Source: Alphaproteobacteria bacterium (lineage in GTDB: Bacteria; Pseudomonadota; Alphaproteobacteria; Sphingomonadales; Sphingomonadaceae). Taken from it: a DNA stretch of 5,306 bases. Below the pieces are notes generated by a model that searched no databases, had not been told where the DNA came from, and worked only from the letters and a program-made list of their open reading frames with translations. The translations under genes and the position numbers were made by a program. Position 1 is the first letter of the stretch. Each line of letters starts with the position of its first letter. The DNA lies in NCBI GenBank assembly GCA_028293055.1, contig JAQGLD010000174.1, positions 1-5,306 of the forward strand, written 5' to 3'. Below, piece by piece: positions 1 through 5,192 of the stretch.

Positions 1-1
1 G

Positions 2-358
2 ATCTGCTTCCTGTTCGCAGTCCGATTCGGCGCGGAGGGCCTCGCCTGCGCCTGGCTGATCGGTTTCCCGATCCTGACGCTGGCGACCGCCGCCTTCTCG
101 CTGCCGGTGATCGGCGCCAGCTTCGCCGGGCTCGGCCGCGCGATCGCGCCCGGCCTGCTCGCATCGGCGGCGATGGCCGCAGGGGTGAAGGGGCTCGACC
201 TGATCCTGCCGGCAATGGCGCCGGTCGCGCGGCTCGCTCTGCTGGTGCCGTTCGGCGCCGCGACCTACGGCGCGATCCTGCTCGTCTTCGCGCGGCCGAT
301 GCTCAGCGAGGTTTCCGGCTTCGTCCTCGGTCGAGGCCGCACGCCCCAGCCAGCCTGA
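2..358 (+). CDS. C-terminal part of a multi-pass membrane protein, probable lipopolysaccharide/oligosaccharide flippase
   Basis: The reading frame is open from the left edge to a TGA at 356-358, giving 118 residues with no start in the window, so the gene is truncated by the window boundary. It is very hydrophobic. One helix-turn-helix region (roughly residues 11-41, containing GAEGLACAWLIGFPI) is followed by a Gly/Ala-rich helix and a last helix near residues 78-100, then a short polar Arg-rich tail. This pattern, especially the small-residue helix preceding 'FSLPVIG', resembles the C-terminal helices of polysaccharide-exporting flippases of the MOP superfamily (Wzx-like), which move lipid-linked sugar units across the inner membrane. 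That is family knowledge plus resemblance; no catalytic motif is visible in this part, so another multi-pass transporter cannot be excluded. It converges with the CBS-domain gene, the stops being 8 nt apart, with no obvious terminator between them. Confidence 0.68.
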   Translation: MCFLFAVRFGAEGLACAWLIGFPILTLATAAFSLPVIGASFAGLGRAIAPGLLASAAMAAGVKGLDLILPAMAPVARLALLVPFGAATYGAILLVFARPMLSEVSGFVLGRGRTPQPA

Positions 359-366
359 CCGGTGGA

Positions 367-798
367 TCAGGCGCTCTGGATATAGGTGCGCATCGCTTCG
401 GCCTCTTCCTCGATCCGGTTGAGGCGATAGGCGACGAGATCGCCGATCGAGACGATGCCGATCACCGAGCCGCTGCCGTCGACCACGGGAAGATGGCGGA
501 TTCGCCTCTGGGTCATTTGCGACAGGGCGCCAAGGATGGTCGTATCCGGCTGGACGGTGATCGCAGGCGCAGTCATCACATCGCCGACCTGCTTGTCGAG
601 AATCGAAGCGCCCTCGCTGCTCAGCCGGTAGACGATGTCGCGTTCCGAAAAGATTCCGGCGACTTCGCTGCCGCGCATCACCGGCACCGCACCGATGCGG
701 CGGCCGGCCAGCAGCTGGACGGCGTCGCGGACCGAGGCGGCGACGTCGAGGCTAACCACCTCGCCGCCCTTGCGCTCCAGGATTGCGGATATGGTCAT
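367..798 (-). CDS. Two-CBS-domain protein (probable adenine-nucleotide sensor)
   Basis: A complete 143-residue protein made almost entirely of a tandem CBS pair: CBS1 at about residues 7-61, ending in the typical GIFSERDIVYRL strand-helix, and CBS2 at about 75-128, containing RRIRHLPVVDGSG and GIVSIGDLVAYRL. Such stand-alone pairs (Bateman modules) usually bind AMP, ATP or related ligands in the cleft between the domains and act as cytoplasmic energy or redox sensors. The conserved S/T-x-x-D signatures (SERD, SIGD) that contact ribose in ligand-binding CBS domains are present in both halves. No enzyme or transporter domain is fused, and the protein ends in a short charged helix (RIEEEAEAMRTY). 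The start is fixed by a good SD (GGAGAG, 803-808) four bases upstream of ATG. It is divergent from the membrane-protein/thioesterase unit, and its partner cannot be deduced from context. Confidence 0.93.
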   Translation of the reverse strand: MTISAILERKGGEVVSLDVAASVRDAVQLLAGRRIGAVPVMRGSEVAGIFSERDIVYRLSSEGASILDKQVGDVMTAPAITVQPDTTILGALSQMTQRRIRHLPVVDGSGSVIGIVSIGDLVAYRLNRIEEEAEAMRTYIQSA

Positions 799-802
799 TG
801 CG

Positions 803-808
803 CTCTCC
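803..808 (-). promoter_or_regulatory. Ribosome binding site of the CBS-domain gene
   Basis: Read on the minus strand this is GGAGAG, four bases before the ATG at 796-798. It supports that start codon. Confidence 0.7.
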
Positions 809-858
809 AGGGTGTCGAATCGGCTTCCTTATTCCCATTTCGGCGGTCCGAAGGGAAG

Positions 859-875
859 CGCGGCGATACGCCGCG
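859..875. repeat. Short perfect inverted repeat in the divergent intergenic region
   Basis: CGCGGCG, a 3-base spacer ATA, then CGCCGCG: seven-base perfect arms. It lies about midway in the 153-base gap between the divergent CBS and membrane-protein genes, about 60 bases upstream of the CBS start. There is no T-run directly next to either arm, so it is not a convincing intrinsic terminator. It could be an operator or a leader hairpin. GC-only palindromes also arise by chance in such DNA. The rest of the intergenic region (799-951) shows no convincing -35/-10 pair on either strand. Confidence 0.35.
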
Positions 876-951
876 AGCCATGAGTCTTGATTTTCCCGAT
901 TCTTTTCGCCGCGGGGTTGATGGCGTCCGCCCGTGCCGCCACATGCGCCAT

Positions 952-1251
952 ATGCCCCGCCATGACCCGATTCCCGAGCGGCGCGATCCGCGCGACCTGG
1001 AACGCAACCATCGTGCCCTGATGCGGTACAAGCGGCTGATGAAATGGATGAGCCTCGCCGCGCTCGGCGCGGTGCTCGTCGCCTTGCTCTACCTCAAGCT
1101 TGCCGGCGGCCCGATGCCGATCAATCTGATCATCGCGACCGCGCTCGGGGTCGGCCTCTCGGTGCTGCTCGGCACCGCTTTGATGGGGCTGATATTCTTC
1201 AGCGATTCTGCCGGCCATGACGAAGCCGCGAGCGGGAGGCAGGAGCCATGA
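952..1251 (+). CDS. Small membrane protein with two transmembrane helices, unknown function
   Basis: 99 residues if started at the ATG at 952. Residues 1-32 are strongly charged (many Arg, Asp, Glu, with MRYKRLMKWM just before the membrane) and probably cytoplasmic. Two hydrophobic helices follow at about 33-51 and 57-83, separated by a tight GGPMP turn, with a short polar tail. I do not recognise a named family; conserved hypothetical proteins of this shape occur in sphingomonads, from memory. The start is uncertain. In-frame ATGs lie at 880, 943, 952 and 1021, and none has a clear SD. Codon third positions become GC-rich only from about 940 on (883-920 is mostly T-ending), which argues against 880 and for 943/952. 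Its TGA overlaps the thioesterase ATG (ATGA, 1248-1251), implying translational coupling. Confidence 0.75.
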   Translation: MPRHDPIPERRDPRDLERNHRALMRYKRLMKWMSLAALGAVLVALLYLKLAGGPMPINLIIATALGVGLSVLLGTALMGLIFFSDSAGHDEAASGRQEP

Positions 1252-1625
1252 CGATCGGCGAGAACGAGCCGATCCTTCGCGTCGTTCCGCGCCCCGGAGA
1301 CATCAACGCCAACGGCCATATCTTCGGCGGCTGGGTGCTCAGCCAGATGGACATCGCGGCCGGAATCGTCGCCTCGCGAGAGGCGGAGGGGCCGGTGGCC
1401 ACGGTCGCGATCGAGGCGATGAAGTTCATCACCCCGATCCTGCTTCACGACCTGATCTCGGTCTACGCCCGGGTCGAGAAAATCGGCCGGACCTCGATCC
1501 GGATTCGCATCGAGGTCATCGCCAGCCGCGACCGCGGCAACAGCCAGGTCAAGGTGACCGAAGGCGTGTTCACTTTCGTCGCGCTCGACCAGAATGCCCG
1601 GCCGCGGCCGATCCGCGAAAGCTGA
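1248..1625 (+). CDS. yciA: YciA-family acyl-CoA thioesterase (hotdog fold)
   Basis: Cytoplasmic enzyme of the YciA type, which hydrolyses acyl-CoA to free acid and CoA. The 125-residue protein is one complete hotdog domain and close to the family length. The signature region is clear: DINANGHIFGGWVLSQMD (residues 18-35) parallels the NANGDIFGGW-x-x-SQMD motif of E. coli and Haemophilus YciA, and Asp35 corresponds to the catalytic Asp of the family. AIEAMKFITPI (about residues 54-64) matches the central strand, and TEGVFTFVALDQNARPRPI matches the conserved C-terminal strand. One difference is His24 where YciA usually has Asp. Family members hexamerise and often accept many chain lengths, so the substrate cannot be read from sequence. 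The start overlaps the upstream stop; AGGAG (1241-1245) is very close to the ATG, while GGGAGG (1234-1239) lies at a better eight-base spacing. Confidence 0.93.
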   Translation: MTIGENEPILRVVPRPGDINANGHIFGGWVLSQMDIAAGIVASREAEGPVATVAIEAMKFITPILLHDLISVYARVEKIGRTSIRIRIEVIASRDRGNSQVKVTEGVFTFVALDQNARPRPIRES

Positions 1626-1640
1626 GCCGGCGCCAGCGGC

Positions 1641-1672
1641 AAAACGGATTGGCGGCGAGCCCGGCCGTCCAA
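1641..1672 (-). terminator. Probable intrinsic terminator after the lectin gene
   Basis: On the minus strand the hairpin starts four bases after the lectin stop. TTGG, a bulged A, and CGGC pair with GCCG and CCAA (arms 1664-1672 and 1649-1656) around a 7-base loop, followed by TCCG and then TTTT. The U-tract is short and offset from the stem by four bases, so efficiency may be modest. On the plus strand no T-run follows, so it would not serve the thioesterase gene well. Confidence 0.45.
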
Positions 1673-1676
1673 CCCG

Positions 1677-1979
1677 TCACTGCGTCGTATAGCTACCCTT
1701 GTACCAGGCGACGCCGGGATCGGTGCACCATTCGGTGACGTCATCCTCGAAGGCGCAATAAACGCGGATGCTGACACCGGCATTGGTCTGCCAGCAGACC
1801 GCAGAAACCTGAGCGCCAGGTGCGCTGAACGCGCCTTCATACCAGGTGCCGCCGGTATCGAGGCAGCGTTCGATCACATTATATCCGTCGGTAGAGTAGA
1901 CGCGGATGTGCAGCGCGCCGCCGGAATCGATCCAGCTGATCGACGCGGTCCCTATCGGAATGCTCGGCATATCGGCCAT
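1677..1979 (-). CDS. RSL/BambL-type fucose-binding lectin (two-blade beta-propeller subunit)
   Basis: A 100-residue protein with two beta-propeller repeats, about residues 14-51 and 58-97. Each repeat contains IRVY, then TE/IER plus Cys, then a W-Y-x-G-[AS]-[FY] end. This is the layout of the roughly 90-residue lectins RSL (Ralstonia solanacearum) and BambL (Burkholderia ambifaria), which trimerise into a six-bladed propeller and bind L-fucosylated glycans. The sugar-contact Arg and Glu of each blade are kept (Arg26/Glu37 and Arg72/Glu83), as are the Trp residues near the blade ends (Trp46, Trp92). The aromatic residue normally just after ERC/EWC (Trp31 and Trp76 in RSL, from memory) is replaced by Leu40 and Thr86. 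There is no signal peptide, which is also true of RSL. The start at 1979 is chosen because AGGAGG/GAGGGG lies 8-10 bases upstream; an in-frame ATG at 2030 lacks an SD. By hand count, 182 of 300 bases (1681-1980) are G or C, about 61%; sampled 60-base stretches nearby are 63-77%. Confidence 0.88.
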   Translation of the reverse strand: MADMPSIPIGTASISWIDSGGALHIRVYSTDGYNVIERCLDTGGTWYEGAFSAPGAQVSAVCWQTNAGVSIRVYCAFEDDVTEWCTDPGVAWYKGSYTTQ

Positions 1980-1987
1980 GTCTCTTG

Positions 1988-1995
1988 CCCCTCCT
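1988..1995 (-). promoter_or_regulatory. Ribosome binding site of the lectin gene
   Basis: Minus-strand AGGAGGGG, 8 bases before the ATG at 1977-1979. It is the strongest SD in the window. It decides the start against an upstream in-frame ATG at 2030, which would add 17 Gly/Ala-rich residues without family resemblance. Confidence 0.75.
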
Positions 1996-2083
1996 GCGAA
2001 CGGCCCTGCGCCGCCCGTCGCCTCGGCCATATCCTAAATCATGTGAGCGGGGCAGTGCGGGCGCGAAATCGGGGCCTGTTGCC

Positions 2084-3601
2084 TCAATCCTCGATGTCGG
2101 TCTCTCGGTAGGAGAGGGTGGCCTTGCCGTTGGCCGGAACCACGACTCGCCATATCAAGCGCCCGTTCCTGCGCACCACCGGGCGGCTGAATCTCTCGAA
2201 GCGCGTTTCGTCGTCGCGGAAGCGGGCCTCGTAGAGGATCGGGAAGGGGTTGGCATTGGCGACCGCGAGCCGATGCTCCCGCCATTTGTCGCCTTCCCCG
2301 AGATCCTCGCTGTCGACTTCGACATTGGTCGCCTCGCCGAAGATCAGTTCGACTTCCTCGCCGACCGCCTTGTCGGCAATATTGCTCTCCCCGATCAGCA
2401 AGCGGCGCCCGCTCGCATTCTGGAAGAGGGTCACCTGGCCCGCGGGGAGGGGCTCGCCGAGCCCCTGATCCTTGCGGTTCTGCATTCTGAACAGCATTTG
2501 CGGACCGTCCCCGCCCGAATGGTTCCCGAGCTCGCTGCGATAGAGCAGCTCGCCTTTGACCGACCGCTTCGACAGGAACAGAACCTGTTTCTGGCTTCGC
2601 GCCGCGACTGTCACCGGGCGCAGGATCCGGTAGAGCTTGAGATCCCCGATCTGCTCCTGCCGCACCTTGGTGCCGGTCACGACGATGTCCTGTCCGGCCA
2701 TTTCGCGGGACGCCATCATCATCACCATCGGGGCTGGAGGCGGCGGGGGCGGAGGCGGGGGAGGTTCGGGGGTGCTCGTCGTCATCCCCGGCCAGCAACG
2801 CGCGACGACCCTCTGATCCATGTCGTCCGATCGCTCGGAATCCCAGTTCTCGGCTCGGGCGACCCGGCCGGCAATGGCGTTGGTGCGCGCGGCGGCGAAG
2901 CTGGTGTCGTCGCGGCTCGCCAGGGTCACCCAGGCGAACAGATCGAGGCGGGTCCCGTCGGTGGAAAGATCGCCGACATAATTGGCCTGCCAGTCGAAAT
3001 TGCCGGTCAGATAGGACAGGGTCAGGGTCTGGCGCCCGCCGGGCTGGTCGCCGGTCGCGACCGACAGGACCGGCTTTGCCGAGACGCCCGCGGGCAGATT
3101 CGGATAGAGCAGGGTCTCATTGAGGCCGGTGCAGTGCAGCGCCTCGAAGCCCGCAGCTGTCTCGACGACGATCCCGTTCGCGCCCGAGCGGACCCTTGCC
3201 GGAATCTCGGTCACCTTGCCGGTAGCCGGGTCGGTGCGGCGAAGGATCACCTGCTGGCCGGTGAAGGCGTCGAGCAAGGCGCGCTGCGACAGCAACAGCC
3301 GATCCTGGTTCTTCTCGCGCGTGTCCGCGCCGACCAGGATCGCGGTCTCCGGCTGGACGCCGCTTGCAACGCCTTCGAAGCGGATCGTCACCGGCCCCCT
3401 GGGCAGATCGACTGTGCGGGTCTCGGTGATCAGCGCATAGCCGCCGAGCCGTTCCTCCTTGGGATCGATCGCCTGGCCGGGCGAGCGATCGGGCGCACGA
3501 TAGATGGTCACCGCGACCGAATCCGGCCCCGCGGAGACGATCGGTGCGGCCGCGGCGAGCGGGGACGCGAGGAAGGCGAGCAGGAGCAGGGCAAGCCGCA
3601 T
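2084..3601 (-). CDS. Exported DUF4139 protein with a poly-proline/TonB-box-like insert (second paralogue)
   Basis: 505 residues. Residues 1-19 form a signal peptide (Leu-rich core, SPLAAAA before the likely cut), so the protein is probably periplasmic or envelope-associated. An N-terminal beta region follows (about 28-130: VTIY, GVQPETAIL), then the DUF4139 body (about 170-500: LTLSYLTGNFDWQANYVG, DLKLYRI, GLGEPLPAGQVTLF, LIGESNI, WRVVVPANG). DUF4139 function is unknown; the broader family includes 'mucoidy inhibitor A' proteins. The neighbour's core WITLTNSSGTTFNQARTLLV is here the divergent WVTLASRDDTSFAAARTNAI. Between the two halves of the body sit ten consecutive prolines (residues 280-289), a Met cluster, and DIVVTGTKV (305-313), which looks like the TonB-box region of TonB-dependent receptors; the paralogue lacks all three. 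The start lies 13 nt after the upstream paralogue's stop and has no clear SD, so translation is probably coupled. Confidence 0.9.
   Translation of the reverse strand: MRLALLLLAFLASPLAAAAPIVSAGPDSVAVTIYRAPDRSPGQAIDPKEERLGGYALITETRTVDLPRGPVTIRFEGVASGVQPETAILVGADTREKNQDRLLLSQRALLDAFTGQQVILRRTDPATGKVTEIPARVRSGANGIVVETAAGFEALHCTGLNETLLYPNLPAGVSAKPVLSVATGDQPGGRQTLTLSYLTGNFDWQANYVGDLSTDGTRLDLFAWVTLASRDDTSFAAARTNAIAGRVARAENWDSERSDDMDQRVVARCWPGMTTSTPEPPPPPPPPPPAPMVMMMASREMAGQDIVVTGTKVRQEQIGDLKLYRILRPVTVAARSQKQVLFLSKRSVKGELLYRSELGNHSGGDGPQMLFRMQNRKDQGLGEPLPAGQVTLFQNASGRRLLIGESNIADKAVGEEVELIFGEATNVEVDSEDLGEGDKWREHRLAVANANPFPILYEARFRDDETRFERFSRPVVRRNGRLIWRVVVPANGKATLSYRETDIED
2735..2764 (-). repeat. Poly-proline codon run inside the second DUF4139 gene
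   Basis: Ten consecutive proline codons encode residues 280-289. They use mixed synonyms (CCT, CCC, CCG, CCA), so this is not a simple triplet expansion and is probably kept for the peptide. Ten prolines in a row would be expected to need elongation factor P for efficient translation. It is a likely rigid PPII linker between two halves of the protein. Confidence 0.85.
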
Positions 3602-3614
3602 CGCGCGCCCGGCG

Positions 3615-5072
3615 TCAATAATGGGTGTCGAAGACTGCGGTCAGCACGGTCTCGCCATTGGCCGGAACCGTCACATGCCAGATCCGCTCGTCGGCGGAGA
3701 GCTGGCTGCCGGGCACGGTCTCGCTCGGCACCCTGGTGTCGTGCCACCAATCGTCGAGCCCGCTCTGGATCAGGTCTACTACCACCGGCTGCGGGCGCGC
3801 ATTGCTGAGCAGATAATGCATCGTGGTTCGCCAATAGATTCGCTGGGACTCGACCGTCGCGGTCTCGACGGCTCCGTCGGAGCGGGTGACCCGATAGCGG
3901 ACCGAGCGCTCCCACTCGTCGGAGGCGATCCGCTCGCGCTTTTCGACGACCGGCCTCACCTTCACGTCGAAGGCCTCGCCGGTCTTCAAGGCGAGCGAAG
4001 AGCCCATCGGGGTATGCGGGATCGCGCTTTCGCCGATGAACTGGGACTGGCCTCGCGCGTCTCGCATATAAACCCGCACCGTTCCGGCGGGGAGCGCGTC
4101 GCCAAGGCCGCCCTGCCGCGAGCTCGAGAATTTGAGCACGGTCGATGCGCTTCTCGGTTCGTCGGCGGTGCCGAGCCAGGCGTTCCTGAACTCATAGGCC
4201 TTGCTCGCCGGCGCGCCGGCGACGTCGAGGAAGCTGACCTGCTTGGTCTGGGCGTTGGCGATCGTCGTCCGGTCCTTGATCGGATAGAGATAATAGTCGC
4301 CGAGCTTCTCGCGCCCCGCGGTCTCGGTGCCCGGCCGGTTTCCCAGCGGCCGGGGCGGCTGGAAGCCGCGGCCATTCTGCTGGACCGAAGCGGTGTCGCC
4401 GGCCACGAGCAGGGTCCGCGCCTGGTTGAAGGTGGTGCCTGACGAATTGGTCAGCGTGATCCAGCCCTGGACATCGAGCTTGCCCGCCTGCTCGTCGAAC
4501 AGGGCGACATAGTCCGCCTTCCACGACAGGCCGGTGGTCAAATAATCGAGGGTCAGCGGCCGGGTGCCGCCGCGCGAAGCCTCGAGGGTGACGCTGAGGG
4601 TCGGGCGCGCGCGCAGGTTCGGCGGTATCGAATCGAAGATCACCCGGACCGGCAGGCCGTCGTCGCGAAGCACTTCGATGCGGTCGCCGATGCGGAGCAC
4701 CGCGCCCTCGTTGACCGCGAGTACGGTCGCCCGCTCGCGGGTTTCGACCCCGGTCGCCGGATTGGTGCGAAGCAGGGTCACCGTCTGGCCGACCGCCTTC
4801 GCCATCAGCGCCTCGGGGGAGAGCAGGTCGAAATCGAAATTCTGCTCGACGATGTCGAAGCCCTCGCCGCCGAGGCTCACCGTTTCGGGCCTGATGCCCG
4901 CCGAGACGTCCGGAAATTCCTGACGGGAAAGTCCCGCCGGCAAGGCCAGCTGGCGAATGTCCTGAACGAGCGCCAGATCATTATTGTAGATCGTCACCGA
5001 GACATCGCCCTGCGCCGATTGGGCGTAAGCCGGAGCGCCGGCCAGGATGGCCAGCAGCGGCAGATATCGCAT
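3615..5072 (-). CDS. Exported DUF4139 protein (first paralogue)
   Basis: 485 residues with a signal peptide at 1-17 (LPLLAILAGAPAYA, cut before QSAQ). The N-terminal region (about 24-135) carries VTIYNNDLALVQDIRQLALPAG and GIRPETVSL, the DUF4140-like beta domain commonly found ahead of DUF4139. The DUF4139 body (about 155-485) contains LTLDYLTTGLSWKADYVALF, WITLTNSSGTTFNQARTLLVAGD, LYPIKDRTTI, GLGDALPAGTVRVY, FIGESAIPHTP and WHVTVPANGETVL. The function of this family is not established; no enzymatic motif is visible, and an all-beta periplasmic or surface protein is most likely. The start is the ATG at 5070-5072, preceded by GAAGGGG seven bases upstream; an in-frame TTG at 5093 would lie before the SD and put charged residues ahead of the signal peptide. 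It is the first gene of a probable operon, 13 nt before the second paralogue, with a promoter candidate and a terminator just upstream. Confidence 0.92.
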   Translation of the reverse strand: MRYLPLLAILAGAPAYAQSAQGDVSVTIYNNDLALVQDIRQLALPAGLSRQEFPDVSAGIRPETVSLGGEGFDIVEQNFDFDLLSPEALMAKAVGQTVTLLRTNPATGVETRERATVLAVNEGAVLRIGDRIEVLRDDGLPVRVIFDSIPPNLRARPTLSVTLEASRGGTRPLTLDYLTTGLSWKADYVALFDEQAGKLDVQGWITLTNSSGTTFNQARTLLVAGDTASVQQNGRGFQPPRPLGNRPGTETAGREKLGDYYLYPIKDRTTIANAQTKQVSFLDVAGAPASKAYEFRNAWLGTADEPRSASTVLKFSSSRQGGLGDALPAGTVRVYMRDARGQSQFIGESAIPHTPMGSSLALKTGEAFDVKVRPVVEKRERIASDEWERSVRYRVTRSDGAVETATVESQRIYWRTTMHYLLSNARPQPVVVDLIQSGLDDWWHDTRVPSETVPGSQLSADERIWHVTVPANGETVLTAVFDTHY

Positions 5073-5075
5073 GTC

Positions 5076-5093
5076 TTGTCCCCTTCGGGGCAA
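5076..5093 (-). promoter_or_regulatory. Short leader hairpin overlapping the SD of the first DUF4139 gene
   Basis: Minus strand TTG CCCC GAA GGGG A CAA: a 4-bp G:C stem extended by three pairs across one bulged A, with a 3-base loop. The GGGG arm is the ribosome binding site (GAAGGGG, 5080-5086) of the ATG at 5070-5072, so folding would hide it. Whether the full stem is transcribed depends on the start site; with the -10 candidate at 5096-5101, transcription would begin inside the left arm. Confidence 0.4.
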
Positions 5094-5095
5094 GG

Positions 5096-5122
5096 ATGTT
5101 ACATTATCACCTCGGGTGTCAA
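5096..5122 (-). promoter_or_regulatory. Candidate sigma-70-type promoter of the DUF4139 operon
   Basis: A perfect TTGACA (5117-5122, minus strand) is followed after 15 bases by TAACAT (5096-5101, 4 of 6 to TATAAT). The spacer is shorter than the ideal 17, and a better hexamer, GATAAT (5103-5108), is too close to the TTGACA to pair with it. The location directly between an upstream terminator and the first DUF4139 gene supports a promoter here. The predicted leader would be only about 17 bases. The palindrome AACCGGTT (5121-5128) overlaps the -35 box and might be an operator or chance. Confidence 0.5.
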
Positions 5123-5139
5123 CCGGTTACGTCCCAACG

Positions 5140-5170
5140 AAAAAGGGCGCCGGTCCGAAGACCGACGCCC
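5140..5170 (-). terminator. Strong intrinsic terminator of the gene at the right edge
   Basis: Read on the minus strand, an 11-bp GC-rich stem (5160-5170 with 5145-5155, including one G:U pair) is capped by TTCG closed by C:G, the ultrastable cUUCGg tetraloop, and is followed directly by five Ts (5140-5144). On the plus strand the G:U pair becomes a C/A mismatch and only TT follows, so the signal is directional. It lies 22 bases after the stop of the right-edge gene and just upstream of the DUF4139 promoter candidate, so it insulates the two units. Confidence 0.92.
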
Positions 5171-5192
5171 TTACTGATGAGAGAGGACAGGC

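Noticed and set aside
493..951. N-terminal extension of the small membrane protein frame back to 493.
   Set aside because: It runs antisense through the CBS-domain gene, and codon third positions before about 940 do not look coding.
1980..2030. Longer lectin start at 2030 adding 17 residues.
   Set aside because: There is no SD before it, the extension is Gly/Ala-rich and unlike the family, and the strong AGGAGG lies inside this extension in front of 1979.
2031..2036. TAGGAT on the minus strand as a -10 box of the lectin gene.
   Set aside because: No acceptable -35 element lies 16-18 bases upstream (GCACTG only), so a separate sigma-70 promoter is not supported.
2712..2729. Plus-strand CAT/CAC run reading as a histidine cluster.
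   Set aside because: It is only the reverse complement of the Met-rich segment (MVMMM) of the second DUF4139 protein.
1985..3808. A 607-codon open frame on the plus strand opposite the second DUF4139 gene.
   Set aside because: It is antisense to a gene with a signal peptide and conserved family blocks. Long antisense frames are common in GC-rich DNA, and the product is low-complexity with no recognisable domain.
3504..4442. A 312-codon plus-strand frame opposite the first DUF4139 gene.
   Set aside because: It is an antisense shadow of a well-supported exported protein, with no domain or SD-led start.
5073..5093. TTG start at 5093 for the first DUF4139 protein.
   Set aside because: It would place seven mostly polar and charged residues before a good signal peptide and lies upstream of the SD that serves the ATG at 5072.
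5121..5128. AACCGGTT palindrome overlapping the -35 box.
   Set aside because: Only eight bases with no extending symmetry; expected by chance often enough that an operator cannot be claimed.
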